Shown: piece by piece, positions 13,060 through 25,245 of the stretch
Layout: each line of letters opens with the position of its first letter
How positions within the stretch are numbered: position 1 is the stretch's first letter
Assembly: GCF_003086295.3 (NCBI RefSeq)
Contig: NC_092053.1
Coordinates: 113,043,506 to 113,107,505, forward strand
Direction: 5' to 3'
Origin: Arachis hypogaea
Taxonomy: Eukaryota > Streptophyta > Magnoliopsida > Fabales > Fabaceae
Length of the DNA: 64,000 bases
The notes under the pieces: generated by a model
Seen by the model: the letters and a program-made list of their open reading frames with translations, nothing else
Databases searched by the model: none
What the model was told of the DNA's origin: nothing
Position numbers and translations under genes: made by a program

Positions 13060-13950
13060 GATCTTAAAAGTCAGTTTAAATCGACTGATCGAACTGTGAC
13101 CAGATAAAAACAACAAATCAATTAGATACTATAAACGAAAGTTTCAAAAACCACACTCGATCGGTCAACCAAACTGAAATCCGGTCGATTTTCTTTCAAA
13201 AGTCCAAAATCCCGCCGTTTGGTTTAGAGGAGAGAAAATCTAATTAAACTACCAAAGTCCAAAACGCTCAACGGCACCCTCATGCCTCGTCTATCTCACC
13301 GTCTCATTCTCCATCTCCTTCCGCTCATTTATCTCCTCCCTCAGTCCTCACTTCCGTCCAGTCACCGCCCTGCTACAGTCGCTGTTGCAACTTCTAGAAG
13401 CTGCCTCCATCGCATTGTCATCGTCACTGCTGCAACTGGTCTCGCTTCCTGCCTCCCTCGCATAGTACTATCCCATCGGTGCCAATTCTGTTTCACCACG
13501 TCTCCTCCCCTTTAGTCGCGTCAGCCCCTCCAGTTGTGTCCTGTCCCCTTGTGTGCTCACCGCTCAATCTACTCTCTTCTAGATATTTTTTTAACTGTCA
13601 TTGTTGTTAGTTAATCCGTGAACTGTGATTTTTTGTTACTATGTGGTGTAGGATTGTGAAGAATTTTGAATAGTTTATCATATGACATTTTATGATTTTT
13701 TTTTAATTTGACTTTTGAGTTTGTATTTGAAAGAGATCATAACAATGTGATTTATGTAATATTTTTATTTTGGATAATATTTTAAAATTTATATTAAATT
13801 ATAATTATGTTTTACTGTGTGTATCTATATTTTATGTATTATTTAATTAAAAACGGATTTTCAGTTGAACTACTGTCGAACCGATTGAACCATAAATTAG
13901 TATTTAGAGTGGTTTGATGACCAGTTTAGTTTTAGAACTTTGCTATATAA
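13060..13950. mobile_element. Possible DNA transposon remnant with imperfect inverted ends
   Basis: The left part contains GATCGGTCAACCAAACTGAAATCC. The right part near 13855-13900, read in reverse complement, contains a related TCGGTTCGACAG...TTCAACTGAAAATCC. Between them is a short C-rich segment (13260-13560) with a 77-codon frame but no domain. I could not fix the ends or a target duplication. Confidence 0.3.
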
Positions 13951-15610
13951 TGACACATGTATTATAAATACAGCAGCTTTCAACTTTAGTTTTAATCAGA
14001 GTGATTATGGCTAATTGACTAACTTAGAGTGAATTGTGCAAATTTTTAAGAATAGTTTTCATTATGCATTTATGCGATGAAAATGGACATTATTGGATTT
14101 GTTTGAGATAAAATTGAGTTGGAATTTTTTTTTTTCTTAAGTAAAAAATATTTACATGGATAAGACATAGTTTATAAAAGGCATGAAAAAATTTAATTTA
14201 AAACATAAATTCTTTTTTTAAATTGAAAATATATAAATTTGTCTCTTAATCAATTAAAAAAAATTGGATAATTAAAATATAGTATATAATATCTTATAAA
14301 AAATTATAAATAAATTAGTCTATTTAGTAAAAACAAGCTATGTCAGTAAAAAGTAGAAAAATAAAAATAAACTACTAAAAATATTTTCAAGAATATAAGT
14401 GTCAATAAAAATAATTTTAAATGACAAAAATAATAAATATATCACCAATAATTTTAAAGTCGTGATGAAAATAATCAAACGTGAAAAACAACAAGGCACA
14501 TGTGTAACATGTGAAAATAGCATATTATTTGAATCTTTAGGTATAATTATACTTTAATTTTTCAAAAGGATTAAAGCTTTTTTTTTAATATTATTAAAAG
14601 TTAGTATTCTAGGATTAATATTAAATGGACGAAAATGCTCTTTTATGTTTAAATTTTTTTACTATATTACAAATTAAAATTTGAATTTAATTGCAGGATC
14701 GGAAGACTAAAATACCCAGTAAATTCATTTAAAAAATAATTATTTTTTATCATTAATTTCATAAACACTAAAATACGCTTTTAAAATAAAATTTATTTAA
14801 TTATATTAGACATAGTAAAAGTGAACTTTAAAAACTAAAATTTTTTCGTAATAATTTTAAAAAGAACAAAGTAATTATTCATACATAGACCTATTAAACA
14901 TAGGTCCAGTCTACACACTGAATAAAGAATGGATAAACCACAAAATAAACTGCATCTAAGTCGACTCAATAACAACAAGTTCAATCTACATGGCGTCGCC
15001 CACATGGATCGAAAATAATTACCGTCTCGACAAACAAATTAAAACCCTTAACTTTAAGTGTTTGGATCTCACGTCCATATTCACAACCCACCGTGATTTC
15101 AGATTAGTACAACAACTTTTCACTGTTAATGTTTTAAAAAATAAATCTAAAATAATGTCATTATAAAATTAATTCATCTTGTTTAATTGTATTAGAAATT
15201 GAAAATTAAAATTTAATTTAAGAAAAAAAACCTTAATTATACTTTTTGTTCATTTAAAAAAATCAAAATACCTTCTTTATAATTCAAACAAAGTTAAACT
15301 TTAAAAAAAATTTAAAATTTTTTTCGTAAATTCTATTTTAAGAGACTAAAAGATTCTTGTAGCATTAGTTTAAAAACAAAAAATAAAAACAAAAATACCT
15401 TTGTAGTTCATATTTAAAGTACGAATAAATGGTCAAATTAGTCCCCTAAAAGATTATTCGTTTTTCAAATTGTTCCTCGAAAATTTTTTATTAATGAAAC
15501 TTGTTCTTTAAAGATTTTAAATTATTCATGGTAATCCTTTCGTCACTTTCTTTGTTGATGGGTCAAGATTTTGCTAATGTGACACGTTAAGTGATACCAC
15601 AACATACATA
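13951..15610. other. AT-rich intergenic DNA
   Basis: No gene found. Around 15420-15540 there is a phrase-like segment (AAATTAGTCCCCTAAAAG and similar) of the kind common at the ends of plant MITEs, but I could not pair it with a partner. Confidence 0.5.
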
Positions 15611-15613
15611 TAA

Positions 15614-16010
15614 GTTGCGTTTGTTTACCGCCACGAGACACTGAGACAAAAATACAGAGACACAAAATCGTGTTTGACATACGAGACATGAACAGAAACA
15701 TTGTGTCAAGAGACACCGAATTAGTGTATTTTGTATTCATCTAATCAGAAAAGACACAGAAACACTAATAAGAGACAACTTATTTTTATTTTTTCTTTCA
15801 TTATTCTTGTTAATTTTTAATAATTATAACTCTTATTATTATATTTTTTTCCTAAATTTTTTGAATAAAAAAATTGATAATAAATTAGACTTTCATGATT
15901 TGTTCTAGTTTTTCACTAAACAAAATACAAGAACATTAATTTGTATTTCTGTCATTTCTGTCTAGTTCTCAGTGTCATGTCTTGTCCTATTTTCAAAACC
16001 AAACGCAACC
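15614..16010. mobile_element. PIF/Harbinger-like MITE
   Basis: About 397 bp. The left end reads GTTGCGTTTGTTT and the right end, in reverse complement, GGTTGCGTTTGGTTTTG. It is flanked by TAA on both sides (15611-15613 and 16011-16013), the 3-bp duplication typical of PIF/Harbinger elements. It has no coding capacity. Confidence 0.65.
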
Positions 16011-16019
16011 TAAGAGTCT

Positions 16020-16159
16020 TAATTGACTATTAACATTATAAATTTATGAAATTTGATCAAATCAAAGTTTAATTGAAGAGAGAACTTGAGGTATTGGAAT
16101 TCCTCAATTTGGGTTCATTTGATCTAATTTCATTAACTAATAATGTTAATAGTCAATTA
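16020..16159. mobile_element. Short palindromic MITE
   Basis: The first bases TAATTGACTATTAACATTAT are repeated in inverted orientation at 16141-16159, and the rest of the element folds on itself around ATTTGATCAAAT-like arms. It lies immediately beyond the broken 3' end of the FRS pseudogene, so it or an associated deletion may mark the truncation. Confidence 0.6.
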
Positions 16160-16165
16160 GAACAA

Positions 16166-18519
16166 CTATGTGTGTATTGTTGAATATTGAGTCGTAAGTA
16201 AGTAAGTAACCACAGACTTGTTGAATATTGAGCTGGAAACTTGTTCTCCAACTTCGTATACTGAATAGCCTAGAGCGGAATTTGTTAATCTGGTGATGCA
16301 ATTCGCCTTTCCTCTGAATTGCGCTTGGACTTCCCTAAACTTTTGATGAGTGTACACATCTTGAAACTGAGCTTCAATGGAGGATTTGGTTTCACACGGT
16401 ATGACCGTATGAAAATCTGCAGCATCTGATTCTCTCTCTGCTTGCTCCCTTCTTTCGAGGCAATTATCGTATTGTTTGACGAACTGAATAAGCGAGTTGT
16501 TTCGGGTGATAAACTTGTTAAAAAATGAATGCATGCTCTCGCTCCTTTGTGTGCTTCTCATCCCTGCCCAGAAGTGGTGATCCAGATAGATAGGAACCCA
16601 TATATGACGGTCTTCATACAGATCTGCAGAATACACCCAAACACAGACTATAAATACACCGAAAAAACATGCAAATTACACCTCTGCTGCAGATTTTAAA
16701 CAAACATTACCTGAAAGCCACTTGTTGTCCACAAGACCAAAATTCAGCAGAAAATCATTCCAATTCCTATCGAATGAGTCTTTGCTATGAGAGTTCCAAA
16801 CAACTTGGCTCATTTCTTGTTCAATATCTGCATGTCCCTTGTACCTGTTTAATTTGCTTGGAATCTTTTTCATGATGTGCCAAATACACCAACGGTGAAT
16901 TGTTGTTGGCATACAGGCCTCTAAAGCCCTTTTCATTGATGCGCATTGATCGGTGAGAAACCCTTTCGGAGCGTTTCCTCCCATGCAACGAAGCCAACAT
17001 TGAAATAACCATTTGAATGATTCAATTTCTTCGTTTTTCATCAAAGAGCATCCGAGAAGTGTTGACTGACCGTGGTGATTCACCCCGACAAAAGAACCAC
17101 AAACCAAATTATACCTGAAACAAATTACCATAGTGCAGAATGCAAAATCATTAGGTACACCCAACAAATGCTTTGTATACACCCAAAAAAACAGCCAATA
17201 TACACCTCTGGTGCGGATTCATAAAAATACATTAATTTAGCATCATAAACAGGGGCAGTTTGTTACCTATTTGTATTGTAGGTGGTGTCAAATGAAATAA
17301 CGTCTCCGAAATACTCAAAGGCAGCTCTACTTCTTGCATCGGCCCAAAAAGCCAGCTTAATCGATTGATCCTCCTCGAGTTCAAGCTCAAAAAAGAAATT
17401 CTGATTCTTCTCTTTCATTCTTAACAAATATTTCCCGAATTCTTTTGCATCTTCTTGTTCGGAAACATTCCGCACTTCCCTGGTAATGTAATTTCTCAGA
17501 TCCTTTTCAATAATTTAACTCGCAGTGACCCCCGGTAGCCGCAACAAATGATTGGTAGGTTTTGCTTGGTCTGATACCGGCCTCCTCGTTATTCTCTATT
17601 GTACGACGAATGGACATGCTTAGTTCCCTGTGCTGTTTGAGCATCTCTGCTTTACTTGGACAACAGGGATGTGAATGATCCAGCACAACCTTTGAAATGA
17701 TCCAAGCACCGACATCCTTCAATGTGTGTATATAAATTCTTGCAGGACAGTTTAAACCGGCTGTCGGATTAGTCTTCTCGGTCGGAGATATTTTAGATTT
17801 CTATTTTCCCTCTCTGCTACATGTAATCAATTGATTCTTAATCTCGTTTCCCTTTCTATTTGTGCTCCGAACTCTTGTAGAAAAACCTGCAGCCTTGGCG
17901 TAGTTCCTGTAAAATTTTTCAGCATCTTCAAGGGTGGTAAAGGTCATTCCAACCTTCGGAACAAACTGGCCATCAACAACAGAGAGAGGTTGCAGAATAC
18001 ACCATGTCAAAAACTAAAAATACATCCAATCATGTCTGATATAATACACCCGAACCGCAACAACTCAACTAAAATGACAATAAAAGCCATAAACTGTAAA
18101 TACACAGGCTGCAGAATACACCAAGTCAAAAACTAAAAACACACCCAATCATGTCTGATATAATACACCCGAACAACAATAACTCAGTTAAAATAACAGA
18201 AAAAGCAGTAAACTGTAAATACACCCACACTTCCCGCAAAAATACACCCAAAAAACTTCTGATCTACACCTGATCGTCTGCTATAAATTCCAGATAATTA
18301 ATCAAAACTAATACATTACATTCAATCTACAGATTTATCTTCATGTGTTATTTTGACAGTCAATGTTCACGAATTATTCACCTACACAATGCTATACAAA
18401 TTACTGCAACAAAATTCATAGTAATCCTATGTAAATTAAACCTCAGGAACTTTGTTAGATTCAAATTCATAATCCACTTCACCTGGATTCAGCTGACAAT
18501 CTGAGGTTGAATCATCCAT
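16166..18519 (-). pseudogene. FAR1-related sequence (FRS) / MULE-transposase-like pseudogene
   Basis: FRS proteins are plant transcription factors derived from Mutator-like transposases. A first short exon starts at ATG 18517-18519 (MDDSTSDCQLNPGEVDYE). The next exon, about 17990 down to 17267, has the FAR1 DNA-binding region (FYRNYAKAAGFSTRVRST, then WIISKVVLDHSHPC). The MULE transposase core follows: FWADARSRAAFEYFGDVISF, then exon 17114-16711 with FLTDQCASMKRALEACMP and HRWCIWHIMKKIPSKLN, then exon 16623-16166. Lesions: TAG at 17801-17803, a frameshift near 17509, and loss of the C-terminal SWIM zinc finger, because homology stops shortly after FNKSVVTY. Introns are rich in TACACC words. 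It could be a dead host FRS gene or a transposase remnant; I cannot decide. Confidence 0.88.
17991..18228. repeat. 119-bp tandem duplication in the first FRS intron
   Basis: Two copies start with TGCAGAATACACCA at 17991 and with the same word less one base at 18110. They share CAAAAACTAAAAA, CCAATCATGTCTGATATAAT and ACTGTAAATACAC. On the gene strand the unit carries the intron's 3' splice region. The copy next to exon 2 reads CTGCAAC where the other reads CTGCAGC, so the acceptor nearest the exon may be lost. Confidence 0.8.
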
Positions 18520-18744
18520 TATCTTCAAAACGAGTTCAAACTTTGATTTCAGAAAACAAAAAATCAAATAGAAAACGAAGATGGAGTTATAGAGAGAGGA
18601 ACTAACGTAAATGACGAAGAAGAAACGAGTGAGAAAGGAGGGGAAAAGAACGATCGAAGAAACCAGGGGAAGCTTCGCGAGAAGAAGAACGAGCAAATCG
18701 GCAAATAAGGAAAACGAAGAAGGAAACAAATCTTTTAAATTTGG

Positions 18745-18765
18745 TAGTTATATATACGCGGGATC
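18745..18765 (-). promoter_or_regulatory. Possible TATA box upstream of FRS pseudogene
   Basis: A TATATATA run lies about 230 bp upstream of the FRS start codon on the gene strand. AT-rich context makes this weak evidence. Confidence 0.25.
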
Positions 18766-18844
18766 TCTATATAGCGCGTTTTAGGTTTTATTTGTTAACT
18801 AACTTGTAAAGCATACAAGTCGTTAGCGCTTGTATGCAGAGCTT

Positions 18845-19668
18845 TTCTGTATATAAAAATTGGATTTCTACATTTAATAATGAAACTGACATGGCATGCT
18901 TCTGAAAGTGTTTCTCAATTTATTTCTTTTAACACATTAAATACAAGTTATTACGATAAACTAACTATATCAAACTAATTGATTTGATTAGATATTTAAA
19001 TATCATATAATTTATTATAATTTATATCAATTTGATTTGTTAGTATTTCTTAATTTATTTATTTTAATATTATGTTAGTATTTTTTAATTTTTTTTCTTT
19101 TAATTTATTAAACCAAATTTATTGTGTGTACTAATTAATGAATTTGATTAATTTATTAGTCATTAAAATAATAAATTTATGAATAAAATAGGCAACTGAG
19201 ATATTTTCAACTAATAATCAAATCAAATCAAATAATATATATTGAGTTAAATTCAAATCATGTGAATTAAGGACTAAATTAAAATAAGATAATTTCTTAC
19301 TTATTCAAATTGAGTGCAATAAATACAAATTAATTTTGTTAGATAATCATAGTTGTCTAGTCTATTGTATATAGATGGTCACACAAAATTATTAGAATCG
19401 TAATTTTTATCGCTCTTGCTATTTCAACTCTTCTTTTTTTCTTTTTTTTTTCTTTATGTATAATTTATTTTATATATAAATGTATCCAAAATGAGAAAGT
19501 ACGGATGAGTATTTAATTGATTGTTTATTTGATGAATATAACTCAATTTAAGTATTCTATTACTGTGGATAGAAGTTGACCTGTAGCAATTCAAAGTGGC
19601 CAATGTATTTTTTTTAGTATTAGATAGAAGAATATTTATTAAAATGAATATACCCATTGTAATGAATT
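18845..19668. repeat. Dispersed repeat, copy 1
   Basis: Directly repeated at 22162-23262. Shared words include TTAGATATTTAAATATCA, TTTATTATAATTTATATCAA and CCCATTGTAAT at the distal end. Both copies open with TCT followed by TATATAAAAAT. A 5' TC would suit a Helitron, but no CTRR end with a hairpin was found, so the class is open. Confidence 0.65.
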
Positions 19669-19884
19669 TTTTTCAATTGTTATATTTTATGTCAGTCGTG
19701 TAAATTCTTTGAAGGCACAAGATAATAAAATAGGTTGACTTTAATATCATTAGAAGCTAAATTTAATACTTCAAATAAGCACCACTAATTATATTAAAAA
19801 AATAATTTTGTAATAATAATGTGATTTACAGATTAATTTTTTCGGGTAAATTTATTTCAAAATATAGAAATTAGACTCAATTAC

Positions 19885-21843
19885 GAGTTAAACCCCAAAG
19901 TGGTCCCTGAAATTCACAAAATGCACCGATTAAGTCCCTGACTTTCCAATTGCACTAATTAAGTCCTCCAGATTGAAAAAAATGCATCAACGTGGCCCCC
20001 CTCATATTTTCCGATGATATTTCTTGTCAGCGGAAGTGACGTGGCGAATGAGTGTCACGCTGGAGTGTGTAACAGTTGGTTGAGGTGGCAAATGAAAGTT
20101 TAAACCCCAATTTGGTCCCTGATCCCTTTTTAAACCCTAACTTAGAATTAGCGCAGCACTTCTTCGTCCTCATAATCATCTTCTTCTTCTTTTTCCCTGC
20201 TCATTTCGTACCTATTGCTTCTTCTTCATCATTATGTGGTAAATAATAATAATTTCTTCGCAGTTCTTTTTTTTCCCTTTTGATTTCTTCGATCCTTTTA
20301 TTTTTTATTTTTCTCAGCTCAATTTTATGGTTTCGATTTTGGAAATTTTCTTTTATTTAGCGTCAATTTTGTGTTTGTTCTTTTGAGTGTTTGATAAATC
20401 TTGCATCTTTTCTTTTTTTTTCTTTAATATATCATTCAAATGCTTATCGTTTTTAGGTTTGTTTTAATTTATTCATTTTTAAAAAGAATTTATTAAATTT
20501 TAATGCTCGGCAACTTGACAAAGAGAAAAAAAAGGCACAAAATTTGTGCATAAAATGCTTAATTTTTTAATTTGTGATTATGAAAGTGAATTTAAGGAAG
20601 CATGAGTTTCTATGTTAGGAATTGGGATTTTGTGAATAGTTTCCATATAGGACCGTGTGTGGCAATAGAAATTAAGCAATCAAGAAGCCTTTGATATTAA
20701 TATAAACTCATTCATGTATGAACCAAGTTTGATTTTCTGTTTGTAATATTTATTATGTTGTTATGAATTATGATGGAAAATATTGTTATTATTATCTACA
20801 GATTTATTGTTCTTCCATGTGGAGATAATGATGATGGCTTCAATATAGAAAATCAACTAGAATCTATCTCCATTTTGTTCAACTCTGGATCTGTGCTGAT
20901 ATTTGGATCAAATTCCCTTCCAATTAATGATTGTTGGGGAACAAGAGATCGGTCCCTCAAAATCGCCGTTGGCTTTGGAGTTCTTGGCAACTACTGCGAG
21001 AAAAGAAGCTTTCTTCCATCGCCGCCAGCTCTGTCACCGTCTGTGAAAACTGTTTGATTTCAACTGTCAATCACGGTTCATGTCTAGTAAATTGGACAGC
21101 CCAATTCAAACCCAGATGGCTGTGGCAGTGATGAGGAGCCCTTTAAGTACGGAGTACCGTGGGGGCAGATCCAATTCTTGTTCATAGTGGGCTTGAGGTG
21201 CTTAATATTTCCTGAATAGCCGTGGTGAGAATGCAGCAATTGTGAAACCAACTGATGAGGAGCCTTTTGCCCCAAACAATCCGAAAGGTTTTGTTGGTAA
21301 AGCTCTTGGACAACCAGGTCTGAAGCACTCGGTTCGGGTGGGGGAAACATGGTTCAGGGAGGTTGCTGCTTATCTTCTTGACTATGAACATTTTGTAAAT
21401 GTGCCTTCCACTGCCTTGGATGTGCAGATGAAGGAGAGGAAAGTTCTATGCGATCAACCACAAGGAGGTCAAGTCAGAGCAGAGGCACGTTCAACCATCA
21501 TCCAACCAGCAAAGCAATGGGTACGAGAATGAGCAGGGAAGAAGAAGAAGATTATGAGGACGAAGAAGTACTGCGCTACTTTTGAGTTAGGGTTTAAAAA
21601 GGGATCAGGGACCAAATTAGGGTTTAAACTTTCATTTTCCACATCAACCAATCGTTACACACTCCAGCGTGGCACTCATTCGCCACGTCACTCCCGCCGG
21701 TAAGGAATATGACCGGAAAATATAAGGGGGACCATGTTGATGCATTTTTTCCAATCTGGAAGACTTAATTAGTGTAATTGGGAAGTCAGAGACTAAATCG
21801 ATGCATTTTGTGAATCTCAGGGACCACTTTGGGGTTTAACTCA
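19885..21843. mobile_element. Pack-MULE with ~335-bp terminal inverted repeats
   Basis: The left end GAGTTAAACCCCAAAGTGGT is matched in inverted orientation at 21824-21842. The inverted repeats extend about 335 bp on each side (to roughly 20220 and from roughly 21512), through GACGTGGCGAATGAGTG and a GAAGAAGAAGATTATGAGG box. Flanks CTCAATTAC (19876-19884) and CCCAATTAC (21844-21852) make a 9-bp target duplication with one mismatch. The interior carries host gene pieces rather than a transposase, which defines a Pack-MULE. Confidence 0.82.
21080..21415 (+). pseudogene. Captured PI4-kinase gamma fragments
   Basis: Plant type II-like PI4-kinase gamma proteins combine ubiquitin-like domains with a PI3/4-kinase domain. 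The first fragment (21080-21151) starts with an ATG and reads MSSKLDSPIQTQMAVAVMRS then SPLSTEYRGG before a stop, matching the family's N-terminus as I know it. The second (about 21216-21415) reads NAAIVKPTDEEPFAPNNPKG and GKALGQPGLKHSVRVGET, then FREVAAYLLDYEHFVNVP, the start of the kinase domain. The ubiquitin-like segment between them is missing, as are the catalytic C-terminal parts, so no active kinase is possible. The sequence upstream (20770-21079) and downstream (21416-21530) within the element is unrecognised and may be further captured DNA. Confidence 0.85.
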
Positions 21844-22161
21844 CCCAATTACGCTAAAATTTTAAAGGTAATATAAAATTTGACAACAAAATTAACATTC
21901 ATTAAGGAAATAAATTTATTTATGGTTATTTTCTAATTATAAATAATAACGACTTATAAAAAAATATTAATGTCATCATTTTTATTAATTAAATTATAAT
22001 ATTAGGTAGTTGATGATTTTATAGGCGAAAATTATTAAGTAATTACGTAAAAATTAGCAACGAACAAGCAATAAGAATTCAGAAAATATCTATTATATAA
22101 TACCAATTTTATAATTAAAATATGTCACATATCATATTCTCATATATTTTATTTATTATCT

Positions 22162-23262
22162 ATTCTATTATATAAAAATCAGATTTTTGCACTTAATGAT
22201 GGAATTGACGTGATATGCTTATGAGGGTATTTAGCAATTTATTTCTTTTAACTCATTAAATATAATTTATTATGATAAATTAACTATATCAACTAATAAA
22301 TTTGATTAGATATTTAAATATCACATAATTTATTATAATTTATATCAATTTGATTTGGTAGTATTTTTTAATTTATTTTTTTAATGTTCTATTAGTATTT
22401 TTTAATTTATTTTTTTAATTTATTAAATCAAATTAATTATACTAATTATTTGTATTAATTAATTAGATTAGATTAATTAATTAATTATTAAAATAATAAA
22501 TCTATGAATAAAATAGGTTCTCGAGATATTTTTTACTAATAATTAAATCAAATCAAATCATATTTATTGAGATAAATTTAAATCATGTGAATTAAGGAAT
22601 AAACTAAAATAAGATGATTTTTTAATTATTCAAATTGAATGCAATAAATAAAATTAATTTTGTTAGATAATCATGGTCTTCTGGTGTTCTATATATAGAT
22701 AGCCACATTATAGTTTCGCAAAATTTTTAATTAGGTCCCTATACTTTTTTCTTTTTAATTGAGACCTTGCACTAATTTTTTTAATTGAGTTCCTACATTT
22801 TTTTTTCTTTTTATTTGGGTCCCCGCACTAATTTTTTTTAGTTGGGTCGCTATAAAATTAAGCCAATTATTGCTAAGAGGGATCTAATTGAAAAAAAAAT
22901 TTGGTGCAGGGACCCAATTAAGAAGAAAAAAAGCACAGGGATCTAATTGAAAATTTCGCGAAACTATAGGACCAACAGTCCAACAGAATAATTAAACCTT
23001 ATAAAAATCATCATTTTTATTGCTTTTGCTGTTTCAACTTTTTTTTATGTATAAATGTACTCAAAATGAGAAGGTATCGATGAGTGTTTCATTAATTGTT
23101 TGTTTGATAAATATTTTAGTCTGAAAATATCTCAATTTAAGCATTTTACCCCTGTCGATGGAAGTTGAACCTCTAATAATTCAAAGTGACCATGATATTT
23201 TTTATAGTATTACATAGAAAAATATTTTTTAAAATGAATAAACCCATTGTAATTAATCTTCT
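22162..23262. repeat. Dispersed repeat, copy 2, interrupted by a MITE
   Basis: Collinear with 18845-19668 throughout, except for the block at 22709-22968, which is absent from copy 1. The copies have diverged by many point changes and small indels. Confidence 0.65.
22709..22968. mobile_element. MITE inserted in dispersed repeat copy 2
   Basis: The ends read TATAGTTTCGC in inverted orientation, followed on both sides by AATT-rich words and GGTCCCTA or GGATCTAATT boxes. The interior is itself partly palindromic (repeated GGGTCC and GGGACC words). The uninterrupted copy at about 19370 supplies an approximate empty site. Confidence 0.7.
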
Positions 23263-23862
23263 TTGTCAATATGTTATCTTTTACCTAACAAACAATATCC
23301 ATGTTGTATTATTTTTATCAGAAGTCATACATAATTGATTGATAATTCTATATATAAAAATACTCATGTAGTAACTAAATACCATATTGTTATCTCGCTA
23401 AAGTTAATTTTCCTATGGTTATGCGAGTGTATAGCACTATTAGATAAAAATTGATTGGATTACATTTATTTCCAACAAGGTAGATGATCTTTTAGGCCTA
23501 ATCACGGTCCGAGTTGATGAAAATTAAAAAAATACTAACAATACAAATATTTTTTATTTTTAATATCCAATAATAAATATATAAATTAAAACTAATATTG
23601 TTTCGTACAAAATTATAAAATGTATAGCATACTCAAAACATATCCAATCCGTATTAATTGTCATTATTTATCAATTACATGATGACAAATTTGGTTATTA
23701 AAAAAGATTAGAATTAACTTAAATATACACAATATTATTTCATGCTTTTTATTTTTAATTTATTATCATAAAAAATCATACATATTATAAGAGAACCTCA
23801 TCTTTTTACCAACGGTTCTTCCGTTCAATGGTTTCTATATAAAAAAAAGACATAATAATATT
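23263..23862. other. AT-rich spacer
   Basis: No gene or terminal repeat recognised. Confidence 0.5.
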
Positions 23863-24292
23863 GTGTTAGGTATATTATTATGAGAAGATGATAAAATCTT
23901 ATATTTGTGTAGTGGTTTCAAGGCACGATTAGATCGCTTTCTTTAGAGAGATATTTGTCCCCACACTTAGTTGCTATAGGGTTGATGACAATACTCTCCC
24001 AAGATACAATGAAACCTAAGAATTTCTTAATTAGCAATAGTAAAAAATTCTCAACTCTCTTGAACAAAGAAAATCTCTTAATAGTTGATTAAAATATACA
24101 CTTAGTACTTCTATTTTTCTGAAATAGTAGACAAGGACTTATTTATACATATTGCACATAGCAATTATGATTAGTTACGTATACAAATAGTTGTGTCTTT
24201 TCTATTGCCAATAGATACAATGTTTTGAACATACACAATTTTTAAAAGGTTGTGTCCCTTCAACCAAATGGTGCTAAATGGTTAGTAACCGT

Positions 24293-24385
<93 letters not shown>

Positions 24386-24433
24386 TCAACAATATTAATA
24401 ATATTAATTAATCAAATTTATAAATACCCTTCA
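23863..24433 (-). mobile_element. 3' LTR of a Ty1/copia retrotransposon
   Basis: Lies downstream, on the - strand, of the copia RNase H end. On that strand the LTR would begin TGAAGGGTATTTATAAATTT directly after a purine-rich tract AAATAGTGGGGAT (24434-24446), and end CCTAACACA. It includes a long (TAA)n tract. The 5' half of the element is missing, so the outer end at 23863 is an estimate. Confidence 0.6.
24294..24385. repeat. (TAA)n microsatellite, about 31 units
   Basis: Uninterrupted trinucleotide tract inside the copia LTR. Confidence 0.95.
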
Positions 24434-24446
24434 ATCCCCACTATTT
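24434..24446 (-). other. Polypurine tract of the copia element
   Basis: On the - strand reads AAATAGTGGGGAT immediately before the proposed LTR start. This is the site that primes plus-strand DNA synthesis in copia elements. The 24447-24912 stretch between it and the RNase H stop codon is non-coding. Confidence 0.6.
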
Positions 24447-24912
24447 ACAAAATTTAAATGTCATACAAATATATGCATAAAGAATGTGTCACTAAGATTA
24501 AACATTCTTTTAGTGTAAATTTTAAAGTTCTAATGAAGTAATAGGTGTCTAATCGATTAAACCTATACTCCATATGCTAGTACCAAAAATCACACACATT
24601 ACTTATACCCTCCAAGTTCAAGAGTTTACAATTTTAAGCACTTATATGGTCTTGTGCTCATCCTGGTTTCATGAATATTTACGAGAATAAAACCTCTAAA
24701 ATTCTCGATTAGAGCGGCGCTACTCTTATATTCATATAGGTGGAATCTTTTGATAGATAATATTATCATTCCATTAAGAATTTAAACTCACCTTCCTAAT
24801 TTATTGTAAATAGCACTAAATCCTATACCTTAGTGCTCTAATTGCTAAATAACTTGTTATTACCCATTAAACCTTAAAACTAGTGGTCTATTGGAATAAG
24901 GTTGGGTTCCCA

Positions 24913-25245
24913 TCATTTAGCAATAATAGGTTTTAATCCCATTTTAGTAGTAGTCTCTTTGATTTTATCCCTTAACAAACCTTTAGTCAAAGGGTCTGCT
25001 AAATTTTCTTGAGATTTTACATAAGTGATGGTAATTATACCATCATCTATTAGTTGCCTCACAAACTCATGTCTCAAACTTATATGTTTAGACTTTTCAT
25101 TATAAACCTTATTATATGCTCGAGACATGGTTGATTCACTATCACAGAAGATTGAAATGGCTATCGTCGGCTGTGGCCACAGCTTTATATCATATAACAA
25201 ATTTCTTAACCATTCTGCTTCTTTACCTGCGGCTGATAATTTAAC
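24913..25245 (-). pseudogene. Ty1/copia RNase H C-terminal fragment
   Basis: The - strand reads AAGKEAEWLRNLLYDI, then SIFCDSESTMSRAYNK, then HISLRHEFVRQLIDDG, and ends near NLADPLTKGL plus a short tail and a stop at 24913. This is the standard C-terminus of copia polyproteins, including the CDS and ADPLTKGL signatures. The frame is open and well conserved. Upstream, homology stops abruptly at about 25246, where the satellite array begins. The rest of RNase H, reverse transcriptase, integrase and gag are absent. Confidence 0.92.

Noticed and set aside
13282..13515. 77-codon Pro/Ser/Leu-rich frame
   Set aside because: Sits in a short C-rich patch of a possible transposon remnant; composition explains the open frame.
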